From the NCBI RefSeq assembly GCF_001624695.1, contig NZ_JSEP01000009.1:151988-215987 (forward strand): DNA of 64,000 nt. The letters run 5' to 3'. The translations under genes and the position numbers were made by a program. The notes below the pieces were generated by a model. It saw nothing but the letters and a program-made list of their open reading frames with translations. It was not told the DNA's origin and did not search any database. This DNA comes from Labrenzia sp. OB1 (GTDB lineage: Bacteria; Pseudomonadota; Alphaproteobacteria; Rhizobiales; Stappiaceae). Below are positions 26,992 through 36,151 of the stretch, piece by piece (the first letter of the stretch is position 1; every line of letters starts with the position of its first letter).

Positions 26992-27459
26992 TCAGGAGGA
27001 CGACCATCGCGCGGCGTCCTTCTCATCGCCTGCCCTGGTGTCCACCCAGGCGCCGCCGGCACCCGATACGAGATGTTCCTTTTTCCAGAACGGGGCTCTG
27101 GTCTTCAGGAAGTCCATGAGAAAGTCGGCTGCCTCGAAAGCCGCGCGCCGGTGCGCGGAAGCTGTGACGACCAGCACGATGTTTTCGCCCGGCGCGATTT
27201 TTCCGAAGCGGTGTATGACGCTCAATCCGGTGAGCGGCCAGCGGCCGGTGGCCTCTTCGGCAATGCGTGTCAGTTCCGCTTCCGCCATGCCGGGGTAATG
27301 TTCCAGCTCCAGCGCGTCCAGCGTTCCGGCCTCGTCGCGGCAGAGCCCCGTGAAGGTCACCAGGGCTCCGACATCCTTGCGGCCGGCGGTGAGGCGGAGC
27401 GTTTCCGCCGCGACGTCGAAATCTGCTGCCTGAATTCTCACAAGCGGTTGGACCTGCAT
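26992..27459 (-). CDS. moaE: Molybdopterin synthase catalytic subunit
   Basis: A 155-residue subunit that transfers sulfur from MoaD to precursor Z (cPMP) in molybdenum cofactor synthesis. Seen: GALVTFTGLCRDEAG, LELEHYPGMAEAELTRIAEEA, LSVIHRFGKIAPGENIVLVVTASAHRRAAFEAADFLMD and the catalytic Lys pair in PFWKKEHL. It starts 3 nt after the moaD stop, so the two are translated together. Confidence 0.95.
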   Translation of the reverse strand: MQVQPLVRIQAADFDVAAETLRLTAGRKDVGALVTFTGLCRDEAGTLDALELEHYPGMAEAELTRIAEEATGRWPLTGLSVIHRFGKIAPGENIVLVVTASAHRRAAFEAADFLMDFLKTRAPFWKKEHLVSGAGGAWVDTRAGDEKDAARWSSS

Positions 27460-27462
27460 GGC

Positions 27463-27714
27463 TCAGCCACCCGTCATCGGTGGGAAGAAGGCGACCTCTC
27501 TTGCGTCGCCGAGATCGGTGTCAGCTTCCACGTGCAACTGGTCGAGCGCCACCCGGATCGCGTCCTCCTCCTCAAAGGCGGCCGCGTGGTTATCGTCCAG
27601 CGTTTTCAGATGTGAAATCAGGTCCGCGACGGTTTTCACACCTCCGGGAACCTCAATCGTTTCTTCCTCGACGCCGACCCGTTCGCGGACCCAGGCGAAA
27701 TAACGAATGTTCAT
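27463..27714 (-). CDS. moaD: Molybdopterin synthase sulfur carrier subunit
   Basis: An 83-residue ubiquitin-fold protein: MNIRYFAWVRERVGVEEETIEVP, LISHLKTLDDN, and the C-terminal FFPPMTGG whose terminal Gly-Gly is adenylated and thiocarboxylated by MoeB. Length and ending match the family. It lies directly before moaE and 160 nt after pgsA. Confidence 0.95.
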   Translation of the reverse strand: MNIRYFAWVRERVGVEEETIEVPGGVKTVADLISHLKTLDDNHAAAFEEEDAIRVALDQLHVEADTDLGDAREVAFFPPMTGG

Positions 27715-27874
27715 GAGAGCCTCGATAATGTGCCGGCCTGCGTCGAAGTGCGCAAACCGGATCAGGGCGAGCTTAACTTGAGTTCCCCGTCAGGGGAAGT
27801 CCGGCGGACCGGCTCATCAAGGTGCCGGCCGGGAGGGTTTCTCCGGGCCGATCCGGCTCCTGCCGTCCGGATCT

Positions 27875-28447
27875 CTATTCCTTGATGAGGTGGCCGATAC
27901 CGGCGCGGAAGTAGTCGTATCCCGTATATAGTGTGAGTATGGCGGCAAGCCAGAGGGCGGTGAGGCCGGCCAGGGTGGTGCCTGGCAGAATTGTGTCGCC
28001 CGCAGGTCCCGCCAACAGGAAAGCGACGGCGATCAACTGGACCGTCGTCTTCCATTTCGCAAGTTTGGTGACCGGCACGCTGACCTGGAGTTCTGCCAGA
28101 AACTCCCTTAGCCCGGAGACCAGGATTTCGCGGCACAGGATGATGATCGCGGCGATCATCGACCAGCCGCCGATGGTGCCGTCGCCGGCCAGCACAAGCA
28201 GGCAGACCGAGACCAGAAGTTTGTCGGCGATCGGGTCCAGCATGCGTCCCAGAGCGGATTGCTGCTGCCAGGCGCGGGCGAGATAGCCGTCGAAAAAGTC
28301 GGTGACGGCGGCAAGAATGAATATGCCGAGGGCGATCCAGCGCGGTGTGTTGCCTTCAAAATAGAAACAGGCGGTCACTGCCGGAACCGCCAGTATGCGC
28401 CCATAAGTCAGAAGATTGGGCAGGCTGAGTACGATATTGCGTTTCAT
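27875..28447 (-). CDS. pgsA: CDP-diacylglycerol-glycerol-3-phosphate 3-phosphatidyltransferase
   Basis: A 190-residue inner-membrane enzyme that commits CDP-diacylglycerol to phosphatidylglycerol. It starts with LSLPNLLTYGRILAVPAV. The CDP-alcohol phosphotransferase motif is complete: DGYLARAWQQQSALGRMLDPIADK gives D-G-x2-A-R, then G-x3-D-x3-D. Four to six hydrophobic segments follow. It heads the minus-strand group pgsA, moaD, moaE. In many Rhizobiales uvrC stands directly upstream; here five genes intervene. Confidence 0.95.
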   Translation of the reverse strand: MKRNIVLSLPNLLTYGRILAVPAVTACFYFEGNTPRWIALGIFILAAVTDFFDGYLARAWQQQSALGRMLDPIADKLLVSVCLLVLAGDGTIGGWSMIAAIIILCREILVSGLREFLAELQVSVPVTKLAKWKTTVQLIAVAFLLAGPAGDTILPGTTLAGLTALWLAAILTLYTGYDYFRAGIGHLIKE

Positions 28448-28560
28448 GTCGGCTTTCGGATTTCAGGCAGGAGTGCCGGAGCCCGATTGGCCCGGGCTGC
28501 AGAACTTTGCCCTCAAAGACTTTCACGCAGCGGTATTACGCGCGCATCCAGGTGTACCGG

Positions 28561-28851
28561 TCAATCGAATATGCCATCGCCCAGCTGGTCGATCATCATC
28601 TTCGCCTTGCGGATCATCTCGTTTGTCGCGCCCTGTTCGTCCGGCAGGGTATCGGCACGGATGAATGTGTGGGTCTTCAGCGTATCACCGAATTGCTTTT
28701 CGATCCGTCCGGCCACCAGCCATTGACCGTTTGAAAGCTGCGGTTCCGCGATGATCTGGAATTCGTCATAGACGACCGTCGTGCTCTTCGAGGCGGCTTT
28801 TTTACCTTCGCCTGACGAGCCGAAGAGCGATTTGAACATCTTGCCGAGCAT
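28561..28851 (-). CDS. HlyU-family transcriptional regulator-like protein
   Basis: A protein of about 96 residues matching the short HlyU family of alphaproteobacteria: MLGKMFKSLFGSSG start, a DEFQIIAEPQLSNGQWLVAG strand pair, EKQFGDTLKTHTFIRADT, and the final helix AKMMIDQLGDGIFD. An ATG at 28863 is four codons upstream and neither start has a strong binding site. The family name comes from a Vibrio haemolysin activator, but these proteins lack an obvious winged helix and their role here is not known. It lies between mscL and pgsA on the same strand. Confidence 0.78.
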   Translation of the reverse strand: MLGKMFKSLFGSSGEGKKAASKSTTVVYDEFQIIAEPQLSNGQWLVAGRIEKQFGDTLKTHTFIRADTLPDEQGATNEMIRKAKMMIDQLGDGIFD

Positions 28852-28994
28852 TCTGTCACCCATTGCTGATCCGTTTGCCCCTTTTACGGGGGCGGGCGCG
28901 GAGCTTCAAGCCAAGAGTTGCAAAGGCGGAGAGGGAATGTGGCCGATGGCAGCGGTGCGGCGCGGTATCGCCGCCGCACCGGACCCATGCCGCG

Positions 28995-29441
28995 TTACTG
29001 TGCGGGATCCGCACCGCCGCGAAGCTGATTGCGGATATCGATGAGGACATCCAGTTCGGACGGGCCGGATTCGGCTTCCGGCTCCACATCGTCCGGCTTT
29101 TCCGCCGCCGCCTTGATCTTGTTGACAGCTTTCACGAGCATGAACACAACATAGGCGATGATCAGGAAATTGATGCATGCCGTGAGAAATGCCCCATAGG
29201 CGAAGACCGCGGCACCGCTCTCCCGAGCGGCCTCAAGACCGGCACCGGCCGGCACGTCCCCGGCCAAAACAATATACATCGACGTGAAGTCGATCCCGCC
29301 GAGCACAAGCCCGATGAGCGGATTGATGAGATCTGTGACCAGGCTTGAGACAATTGCCGTGAAAGCCGCACCGATGATGATGCCGACGGCAAGGTCCATA
29401 ACGTTGCCCTTGGCGATAAAGTCGCGAAATTCCTTGATCAT
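28995..29441 (-). CDS. mscL: Large-conductance mechanosensitive channel
   Basis: A 148-residue homopentameric emergency valve in the inner membrane. It begins [44 protein letters not shown], the conserved N-terminal amphipathic helix and pore helix. A periplasmic loop follows, then TM2 ([24 protein letters not shown]) and a cytoplasmic helix. The ATG at 29441 is set by the invariant first helix; an in-frame extension to 29600 crosses a strong hairpin and is rejected. The 5' leader carries that hairpin (29468-29500). Confidence 0.96.
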   Translation of the reverse strand: MIKEFRDFIAKGNVMDLAVGIIIGAAFTAIVSSLVTDLINPLIGLVLGGIDFTSMYIVLAGDVPAGAGLEAARESGAAVFAYGAFLTACINFLIIAYVVFMLVKAVNKIKAAAEKPDDVEPEAESGPSELDVLIDIRNQLRGGADPAQ

Positions 29442-29467
29442 GTGGTGTCCCCAACCTTCCCTATAAA

Positions 29468-29507
29468 CCCGGTCACTCAATCGAGACATGAGTGACCGGG
29501 GTTTTTT
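29468..29507 (+). terminator. Strong intrinsic terminator between divergent mscL and hisC
   Basis: Eleven exact pairs (CCCGGTCACTC with GAGTGACCGGG), an 11-nt loop, then GTTTTTT on the plus strand. It is oriented to stop rightward transcription, yet no plus-strand gene lies upstream, because mscL runs leftward from 29441 and hisC starts at 29750. Read on the minus strand it is followed by TTTATA and would sit in the mscL leader, 27 nt before the start codon. Confidence 0.75.
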
Positions 29508-29749
29508 GTGTGACATTTCGGCCGGAAATCTAACACATTCCGAAACTGTAAAAAGATTGCCTGTTTTTCCAATGTCTTGATGAGATACAGCCGTCATCAA
29601 TCCGGTGTTTTCCCTATCTGCCGGTCGCCGGATCGCAGCCGGATTCCCACCGATGGAGCATAATTCGGGACGGGTGCGGAAAAAAGCGCGTGATCGGGAC
29701 GGTGCGGGCCGGTATCAAGTGGCATTCCCCTCCCGCAAGGTCAGAAAAC

Positions 29750-30811
29750 ATGAGCAGATTCTGGAGTCCGATCGTCGAAAAACTTGTGCCCTACACGCCC
29801 GGTGAACAACCCGGGCAAAGGACTGTCATCAAGCTCAACACCAACGAGAATCCCTATGGTCCGTCTCCGCTGGCCCTGCAGGCCATTCAAGCCGCGACCG
29901 GAGAAGGTCTGAGGCTCTATCCGGATCCCGTTGCCTCGGAGCTGCGTGACGCGATCGCAGGTTCATTCTCTCTGGATGTCGATCACATTCATGCGGGTAA
30001 CGGCTCAGACGAGGTTCTGGCTCAGGCGTTCAACGCCTTCTTCACCGGCAAGGATGCGGTTGTCTTTCCGGATATCACCTACAGCTTCTACAGGACGTAC
30101 TGCGAGCTCTATTCGATACAGGCAGAGAAGATTCCGCTCGATTCAGCGTTTCGGTGCGACCCGAAGAACTATCGAGGCCCGTGCGGAGGGGTCGTGATCG
30201 CCAATCCGAATGCACCGACAGGTATCGCCATGCCGCTCGAGGGTATTGTCCAGATTCTGCAGCAGAACCCGGATGTCGTCGTGATCGTCGATGAAGCCTA
30301 TGTGGATTTCGGGGCCGAGAGTGCGGCATCGCTGGTGCCGGATTTTGAAAACCTGCTGGTCGTGCAGACCTTTTCCAAGTCCCGAAGCCTCGCCGGCCTG
30401 CGTGTCGGTTTCGCCATCGGGCAGCCACATCTGATCGAGGCGCTGCAGCGGGTCAAGGACAGTTTCAATTCCTATCCGCTCGGACGCCTGTCGCTTGCCG
30501 GAGCCGTTGCCGCATGGATGGACCGCGAATGGTTCGACAGGACCCGGCATCTCGTCATGGCGGACAGGGAAAAGACTGTGACGGCTCTTGAGGAACAGGG
30601 CTTCGATGTTCTGCCGTCTTCCGCGAATTTCCTGTTCGCGTCGCATGAGAAGGTTTCCGCCGAAAAGCTGCTCAGGGATCTTCGCGCGCGCGGTATTCTG
30701 GTCCGGCATTTCGCCAGGGAGCGCATCGGTAACCACCTGAGAATTTCCATCGGAACGAGCGAAGAATGCGCAGCGCTGCTGGCAGCAACAGCGAGCATCA
30801 TCCGGGAATAG
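29750..30811 (+). CDS. hisC: Histidinol-phosphate/aromatic aminotransferase-type PLP enzyme
   Basis: A 353-residue class I/II aminotransferase. Motifs: KLNTNENPYGPSPLALQAI, GNGSDEVLAQAFNAFF, the ANPNAPTGI segment, IVDEAYVDF, and the PLP Lys in TFSKSRSLAGLRVGFAIG. This is the HisC profile: transfer of the amino group to imidazole-acetol phosphate in histidine synthesis, often with aromatic side activity. ATG 29750 is chosen over in-frame 29690 by homology of the start. It is not in a his operon, so it could be a second paralogue mainly for Phe/Tyr. Confidence 0.88.
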   Translation: MSRFWSPIVEKLVPYTPGEQPGQRTVIKLNTNENPYGPSPLALQAIQAATGEGLRLYPDPVASELRDAIAGSFSLDVDHIHAGNGSDEVLAQAFNAFFTGKDAVVFPDITYSFYRTYCELYSIQAEKIPLDSAFRCDPKNYRGPCGGVVIANPNAPTGIAMPLEGIVQILQQNPDVVVIVDEAYVDFGAESAASLVPDFENLLVVQTFSKSRSLAGLRVGFAIGQPHLIEALQRVKDSFNSYPLGRLSLAGAVAAWMDREWFDRTRHLVMADREKTVTALEEQGFDVLPSSANFLFASHEKVSAEKLLRDLRARGILVRHFARERIGNHLRISIGTSEECAALLAATASIIRE

Positions 30812-30876
30812 ACAGAAGCTTTCCGGGGAGGTGACTTTCGGACATCGCGCAGGCCGGTGGGCGAACAGTGTTCGTT

Positions 30877-31455
30877 CTAGCCGAGTTCCCGCCGGGTCCA
30901 GTGGTTGCGGCACAGCGAGACGTAGGTTTCGTTGCCGCCGATGACCACCTGGTCTCCTTCTTCGAGGATCTTGCAGTCGCTGCCCAGCCGGGCGGTCATG
31001 GTGGCCTTGCGGCCGCACCAGCAGATGGACTTGATTTCCTTCAGATTGTCGGCAAGCGCCAGCAGGGCGGCGCTGCCGGGAAAGAGCCTGCCCTGGAAAT
31101 CGGTGCGCAGACCGAAACACATCACCGGAATGCGGAGCTTGTCGGCGACCTGCGCCAGTTGCCAGACCTGATCGGCAGTCAGGAACTGGGCTTCATCGAC
31201 GAGCACGGCATCGACCGGACTGGATTCATGTGCCTTTGACACATGTTCGAGAACATCGTCCGCGGAGGAGAATATTTCAGCGTCGGCGGAAAGCCCGATC
31301 CGGGAAGCGATCCTGCCCTTGCCGGCCCGGTCGTCGAACGCCGCAATGAGCAGAAGCGCGTTCATGCCCCGCTCCTCGTAGTTATAGGCAGCCTGCAGAA
31401 GCGTCGTCGATTTGCCGGCATTCATCGAGGAGTAGTTGAAATAGAGCTTGGCCAT
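30877..31455 (-). CDS. tdk: Thymidine kinase
   Basis: A 192-residue type II (tetrameric) thymidine kinase for thymidine salvage. The P-loop is SSMNAGKSTTLLQ, the Mg site is VLVDEAQFL, and the C-terminal zinc lasso keeps ICWCGRKA and a later Cys (SLCRNHW). The thymidine-binding GRLFPGS region is present. It converges on hisC; about 90 nt separate it from the EEP gene upstream on the same strand. Confidence 0.95.
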   Translation of the reverse strand: MAKLYFNYSSMNAGKSTTLLQAAYNYEERGMNALLLIAAFDDRAGKGRIASRIGLSADAEIFSSADDVLEHVSKAHESSPVDAVLVDEAQFLTADQVWQLAQVADKLRIPVMCFGLRTDFQGRLFPGSAALLALADNLKEIKSICWCGRKATMTARLGSDCKILEEGDQVVIGGNETYVSLCRNHWTRRELG

Positions 31456-31548
31456 GTGTTCTGAAAAGGAATCGGTTGAGGAGGCTGCAGTGTTCCCAAT
31501 CGGGTCCCCTGCCTCAAACAGCCTCAGGTTGAAATCACAGGCAATCGA

Positions 31549-32655
31549 TCATTTGGCGCCGGGATTTGCAAGGCCAAGCTCGACAATCAACGGCAGATGG
31601 TCAGATCCGATATCTGGGCCGGTCGACACGCTGATCACCTGCAGGTCATTGGTAACCGCGAACTGGTCGACAGGTGCGCCCAGAATCCAGTGCAGGCGGT
31701 AGTCGAAGAAGAACCGTGTCGTTTGCGGCCAGCGGCCCGGATAGGCGGTTTTCAGATCGTTTTCGCTCAGGACCTGTTGAAACCGGGCGGACCAGGGGGA
31801 ACTGTTCCAGTCGCCGATGGCCAGGACCGGGCCGTCCTTTTCAGCTTTCAGCCCGGCGATGATCCCGTCGGCGGCGTCGAAATAGCGGCGTTTGTTCCGC
31901 CAGCGGGGTTCCGTGCGGGGACTGTCCGGATGAAGGGCCAGCAGATGCAGCGGCCCGGCATCTGTCTCCAGAGTCAGCGACAGCAGTTCCCGATCGGCGT
32001 TGTAGTAGACATCGGCGCCGGGAGGCAGATCGCCCTCAACGACTGTCGACATTTTCCGCCGGACGGGAAAGCGGGAATAGGCGACAAGGCCGCCCAGTTC
32101 ACCGACCGTCAGATATTGCGGGAAGCCATGTTCGCCCGCGCTGCCGACGGGCAGGCCGAGACGCTGCCAGCGCCGTTCCTGGAGCCCCCAAAGGGTCTCC
32201 TGCAGAACAACAACGTCGGGCATTTCCTTCTCGAGAAAGGCCTGCAAAGTCCTGTCACCCAGAAACAGGTGCTCGATATTGATCGAGATAACCTTCACGG
32301 GAAGGCCTCCGGCCCGAAGCGGAGCGGGTTCGACCGTATTGTCCAATGTGCGGGCGCCTGTAAGCCCCGCAAGGCCGATGAGCGCTACGACGGCCAGAAA
32401 CCAGACCGTTCTATAAAACAGGGCGAACCGGTGCCGCACGAAGAACCCCAGCGCGCCTCCCGCACACCCCAGCAGCCCGGCCGCGAGAAACTGTCTCAGA
32501 AAGAAGCTCATGTTGTCCGCGAGCCAGACATCGGGCGCTGCGAAGTTGGCGAGTCCTAGCGCGCAGACCGCAAGAGCGCCGAGGCAACCGCACCAGCCAA
32601 TCAGCGAGAGCAGCGACCTGATCAATGATCTCGACTTCGAATTGTTTTTGAGCAT
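31549..32655 (-). CDS. Membrane-anchored endonuclease/exonuclease/phosphatase (EEP) family protein
   Basis: A 368-residue protein. The first 110 residues contain about three hydrophobic helices, then comes a EEP domain: VISINIEHLFLGDR, VVLQETLWG (metal Glu), LLALHPDSPR, AIGDWNSSPWS, and the catalytic His in GSDHLPLIVE. Domain order, with a three-helix anchor before the catalytic part, is that of the vancomycin-resistance-associated or YafD-like group, which probably acts outside the cytoplasmic membrane. Substrate may be a phosphoester lipid or nucleic acid. uvrC lies upstream on the same strand. Confidence 0.85.
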   Translation of the reverse strand: MLKNNSKSRSLIRSLLSLIGWCGCLGALAVCALGLANFAAPDVWLADNMSFFLRQFLAAGLLGCAGGALGFFVRHRFALFYRTVWFLAVVALIGLAGLTGARTLDNTVEPAPLRAGGLPVKVISINIEHLFLGDRTLQAFLEKEMPDVVVLQETLWGLQERRWQRLGLPVGSAGEHGFPQYLTVGELGGLVAYSRFPVRRKMSTVVEGDLPPGADVYYNADRELLSLTLETDAGPLHLLALHPDSPRTEPRWRNKRRYFDAADGIIAGLKAEKDGPVLAIGDWNSSPWSARFQQVLSENDLKTAYPGRWPQTTRFFFDYRLHWILGAPVDQFAVTNDLQVISVSTGPDIGSDHLPLIVELGLANPGAK

Positions 32656-32737
32656 CTTGAACCGATCGTGTCCGGTTGGTGTGGGCTTGCGCTATCGGGC
32701 TTCCGCCGCACGTGGCCATTGGAGCAGGTTGAAACAC

Positions 32738-34720
32738 CTACTCGTGGAAATGGTCATAGACCAGTTTGGCGATGGCTTCGGAAATGCCCGGTACGGCGGC
32801 CAGATCGTCGACACCTGCCTTGGAGACGGCTTTGGCGGTACCGAAATGGCGCAGAAGGGCCTTTTTGCGTGTCGGGCCGACGCCGGCAATCTCATCCAGC
32901 GGGTTTCTGGTGATGTCCTTCTTGCGGCGAGCGCGGTGGCTGCCGATGGCGAAACGGTGGGCCTCGTCGCGCAGGCGCTGGACGAAATAGAGCACAGGAT
33001 CGCGCGCCGGAAGCATGAAGGACTGGCGTCCGGGCATGAAGAACTTTTCCCGGCCCGCATCGCGGTCAGGTCCCTTGGCGATGCCGACAAGGGGCACATC
33101 GGTGATGCCGAGGCTTTCCAGCGTCTCTCGCGCGGCGGTCAATTGTCCCTGTCCGCCGTCGATCAGAAGCAGGTCCGGCCAGGCCGGCATATCACTTGCC
33201 GCGGAAGTCGTCTCCGTATCGTCCTGATTTTCCTGATGGGCGGCGTCTTCGGCGACAGGCGATGTCTCCCGGGCGTGTTCCTTGAGCAGGCGGGAAAAGC
33301 GGCGGCTCAGAACCTCGCGCATCATGCCGTAGTCGTCGCCGGGGACAAGGTCCTCGGACTTGATGTTGAACTTGCGGTACTGGCCCTTGGTGAAGCCTTC
33401 CATGCCCGCGACGATCATGCCCCCGACAGCGTTGGTTCCCATGATGTGGGAATTGTCATAGACCTCGATGCGCCGTGGCACGATCTCAAGACCGAACGCT
33501 TCCGCAACGCCCTTCAGGAGACGCGCCTGGCTGGAGGTTTCTGCAAGACGCCGCCCGAGCGCCTCGCGCGCATTGGTCAGGGCGTGGTCGACAAGCTCTT
33601 TCTTTTCGCCCCGCTTGGGCTTCGCGATCTCGATTTTCCTGCCCGAGCGTTCGCTCAGGGCTTCGGCGAGCAACTCCTGCTCGGCAAGCTCGTGGGACAG
33701 GAGGATCTGTTTCGGGGCGGGCTTGTCGTCATAGAACTGGGCGAGAAAACTCTCCAGAATGTCGGCTTCCTCAAAGGATTTGTCGGCTTTGGGGAAATAG
33801 GCCCGGTTGCCCCAGTTCTGGCCGGTGCGGAAGAAGAACACCTGAACACACGTCTGTCCGCCGTCCTGATGGATGGCAAAGACGTCCGCTTCCTCCACCG
33901 TCTGCGGATTGATGCCCTGATGAGCCTGAACGTGCGAAAGCGCGGAGAGGCGGTCGCGGTAAATCGCGGCGCGCTCGAACTCCAGATCCGCGGAGGCGGC
34001 TTCCATCTGTTTGGCGAGCTGGGTCTTGATCAACTGGCTGCGTCCGGACAGGAAGGCCTTGGCTTCCGAGACCAGGCCCACATAGTCCTGCGGATCGATT
34101 TCCCTTGTGCAGGGGGCTGCGCAACGCTTGATCTGATACTGCAGACAGGGACGGGTCCGGTTCTCGTAGTAGCTGTCCGAGCAGGTGCGGATCAGAAAGG
34201 CTTTCTGCAGGGCGTTGATCGTGCGGTCGACCGCTCCGGCGGAGGCGAACGGGCCGAAATACTCGCCCTTGCGTTTGCGTGCGCCCCGGTGTTTGACGAT
34301 GGCGGGCGCTTCATGATCGCCGGTCACCAGGATATAGGGAAAGGACTTGTCGTCCCGCAGCAGAACGTTGAAGCGCGGGCGCAGGCGCTTGATCAGATTG
34401 GCTTCCAGAAGCAGGGCTTCCGGTTCCGTTCTTGTGACGACGAATTCCATCGCAGCCGTCGCCATGATCATGCGCATGATCCGGTTCGACTGGCCCTGCA
34501 GCCGCGTATAGCTGATGACCCGCTTCTTCAGGCTGCGTGCCTTGCCGACGTAAAGGACTTCGCCCTTGTCATCCAGCATCCGGTAGACACCCGGACCATT
34601 GGGCAGGCGTTTCACCTCGTCGGCGATTACCTCGACGCCCTTTTTCACGGGGGCGGCGTCTTCGCTGGCCGGGCTTTCTGCCGGATTTTGAGAATCAGAC
34701 GTTTCCTGCATGCCTGACAT
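32738..34720 (-). CDS. uvrC: Excinuclease ABC subunit C
   Basis: A 660-residue nucleotide-excision-repair nuclease that makes both incisions around a lesion with UvrB. Domain order: GIY-YIG nuclease ([18 protein letters not shown]), a Cys cluster ([14 protein letters not shown]), the UVR motif for UvrB binding, the RNase H-like endonuclease ([29 protein letters not shown]) and C-terminal helix-hairpin-helix pairs ([17 protein letters not shown]). An acidic, Gln-rich insertion of about 30 residues before the LLIDGG motif is typical for rhizobial UvrC. A 735-codon antisense reading frame over it is an artefact. Confidence 0.97.
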   Translation of the reverse strand: MSGMQETSDSQNPAESPASEDAAPVKKGVEVIADEVKRLPNGPGVYRMLDDKGEVLYVGKARSLKKRVISYTRLQGQSNRIMRMIMATAAMEFVVTRTEPEALLLEANLIKRLRPRFNVLLRDDKSFPYILVTGDHEAPAIVKHRGARKRKGEYFGPFASAGAVDRTINALQKAFLIRTCSDSYYENRTRPCLQYQIKRCAAPCTREIDPQDYVGLVSEAKAFLSGRSQLIKTQLAKQMEAASADLEFERAAIYRDRLSALSHVQAHQGINPQTVEEADVFAIHQDGGQTCVQVFFFRTGQNWGNRAYFPKADKSFEEADILESFLAQFYDDKPAPKQILLSHELAEQELLAEALSERSGRKIEIAKPKRGEKKELVDHALTNAREALGRRLAETSSQARLLKGVAEAFGLEIVPRRIEVYDNSHIMGTNAVGGMIVAGMEGFTKGQYRKFNIKSEDLVPGDDYGMMREVLSRRFSRLLKEHARETSPVAEDAAHQENQDDTETTSAASDMPAWPDLLLIDGGQGQLTAARETLESLGITDVPLVGIAKGPDRDAGREKFFMPGRQSFMLPARDPVLYFVQRLRDEAHRFAIGSHRARRKKDITRNPLDEIAGVGPTRKKALLRHFGTAKAVSKAGVDDLAAVPGISEAIAKLVYDHFHE

Positions 34721-34770
34721 TTAAGCGCGGAATGCCATTTGGGAAAGAGGCGGCCGCGGGCGAAGCCAGA

Positions 34771-35784
34771 TCAGCTGACATGTCCAAGAAAATAAACGGC
34801 AGCCAGGTAGAGGCAGTAGGCCACTGTCATCGCCAGGCCGGAGAGCTTGTTGAGGCATATCCGGAATCCTGCAAAGGCGGTCAACAGCAGCGCGCAGGCG
34901 AGCATCACCCAGACGTCGAAATTCAGCACTTCGGCGGGAACGTCTATCGGGACGACGACGGCCGTGATGCCGATGATCGCCAGCAGATTGAAGATATTGG
35001 AGCCGATGACGTTGCCGATCGCCACCGCGCCGTGCTGGCGGATGGCGGCCATGACGGTTGTTGCCAGTTCCGGCAGCGAGGTGCCGAGGGCGATGACGGT
35101 CAGGCCGATCACGGCTTCGCTCACGCCCCACGCCGTCGCGATCGACGTTGCGCCCGTAATAGTGAAATGCGCGCCAAGGGGCAGGCCGACAAGGCCAAGG
35201 AGAACATAGGCAAGTGCGATCCAGATTGAATCCGGAACATCCTCGACATCTTCCAGGACATCGGACGCGTCAGGCTGTGCGTCCGCTACGGCGGCGCCCG
35301 CGGCGGCAGCGGCAATGGCCTTCTGTTCCTTGCGGTGTTTGCGGGCGGTCATGGTTGAGGCGGTCAGAAAGACGCCGAGCAGCGCCAGCAGAACCAGACC
35401 CGCCGGCAGTCCGATGGGCGTGAAGAAACACAGGGCGATGAACACCATCGTCACCGCGACCATGAACACCGCGTTGCGGGTCGCGCCGTTCTCGCCACAC
35501 GGTGTTGCCGCGATCAGGGCGGGAAGGCCGAGGACCAGAAGGACATTGGCGATATTTGAACCGACGACATTGCCGATGGAGATACCACCGGCGCCTTCGA
35601 GAGCTGCTTTCAGGGAAATCACCAGTTCCGGAGCCGATGTGCCGAAGGCGACGATGGTCAGGCCAATGACCAGATTCGGAATTCCCAGCCTCTGCGCGAT
35701 CCCGACAGACCCCCTGACCAAGACATCGCCGGCGATAATCAGAACAACCAATCCGCCTGCGAGGCTTACATAGTCAAAAAGCAT
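34771..35784 (-). CDS. Calcium/sodium antiporter (CaCA family, YrbG-like)
   Basis: A 337-residue membrane exchanger with two inverted repeats. The alpha motifs that bind the cation are GLTIVAFGTSAPELVISL in the first half and GLTVIALGTSLPELATTVMA in the second, each paired with a G(N)VVGSNI-type segment (GNVVGSNIANVLLV; GNVIGSNIFNLLAI). About ten helices and a short acidic cytoplasmic loop (DASDVLEDVEDVPD) connect the halves. It exports Ca2+ driven by the Na+ gradient, or similar ions. Confidence 0.93.
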   Translation of the reverse strand: MLFDYVSLAGGLVVLIIAGDVLVRGSVGIAQRLGIPNLVIGLTIVAFGTSAPELVISLKAALEGAGGISIGNVVGSNIANVLLVLGLPALIAATPCGENGATRNAVFMVAVTMVFIALCFFTPIGLPAGLVLLALLGVFLTASTMTARKHRKEQKAIAAAAAGAAVADAQPDASDVLEDVEDVPDSIWIALAYVLLGLVGLPLGAHFTITGATSIATAWGVSEAVIGLTVIALGTSLPELATTVMAAIRQHGAVAIGNVIGSNIFNLLAIIGITAVVVPIDVPAEVLNFDVWVMLACALLLTAFAGFRICLNKLSGLAMTVAYCLYLAAVYFLGHVS

Positions 35785-36151
35785 TTAGGAATTCCGGTAC
35801 GGGTTTGGTGTGAGGCTGCTGCGGGAGGGAGCGCCAAACGGGTTGAGCGCCTTATACGCAATAGATTGGTATGGGGAAAGCCGGGGGCAAGGATCTTTAT
35901 GTGCATCGATGTGGCAATTTTTTCCGGCCGGTTTCGCGATTTGCAATCACCTTAAGCTATTTTTCATCGTGCCAGAATGTCGCCGTCATTTGTCATCAAA
36001 ACTCCCAAATCTCAATCCTGATCCGCCACAAAGGCTCCCCATATCTGCAACGTGGGGAGTGTGAGGACGCGGCAGTGCCGCCCTCCTGCTCGTTATTGGC
36101 CGGCGTATTTCGGTCAACTCAGTTTGGTAAAGTGGATCTGGAGTATCTGTG
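35785..36151. other. Leader region of the outer-membrane protein gene
   Basis: No gene is supported. A seven-pair hairpin (CTCCCCA, 36035-36041, with TGGGGAG, 36053-36059) lies about 90 nt upstream of the outer-membrane protein start. That would place it in a long leader, where such stems often protect porin mRNAs. GGAG at 36140-36143 is the ribosome-binding site. Confidence 0.45.

Noticed and set aside
27783..27798. Hairpin TTCCCC/GGGGAA between pgsA and moaD
   Set aside because: Only six pairs and no T-run; not enough to call a terminator or riboswitch.
32510..34717. 735-codon open frame on the plus strand
   Set aside because: It is the antisense of uvrC. The minus-strand protein has all UvrC domains, while the plus-strand product has no recognisable family.
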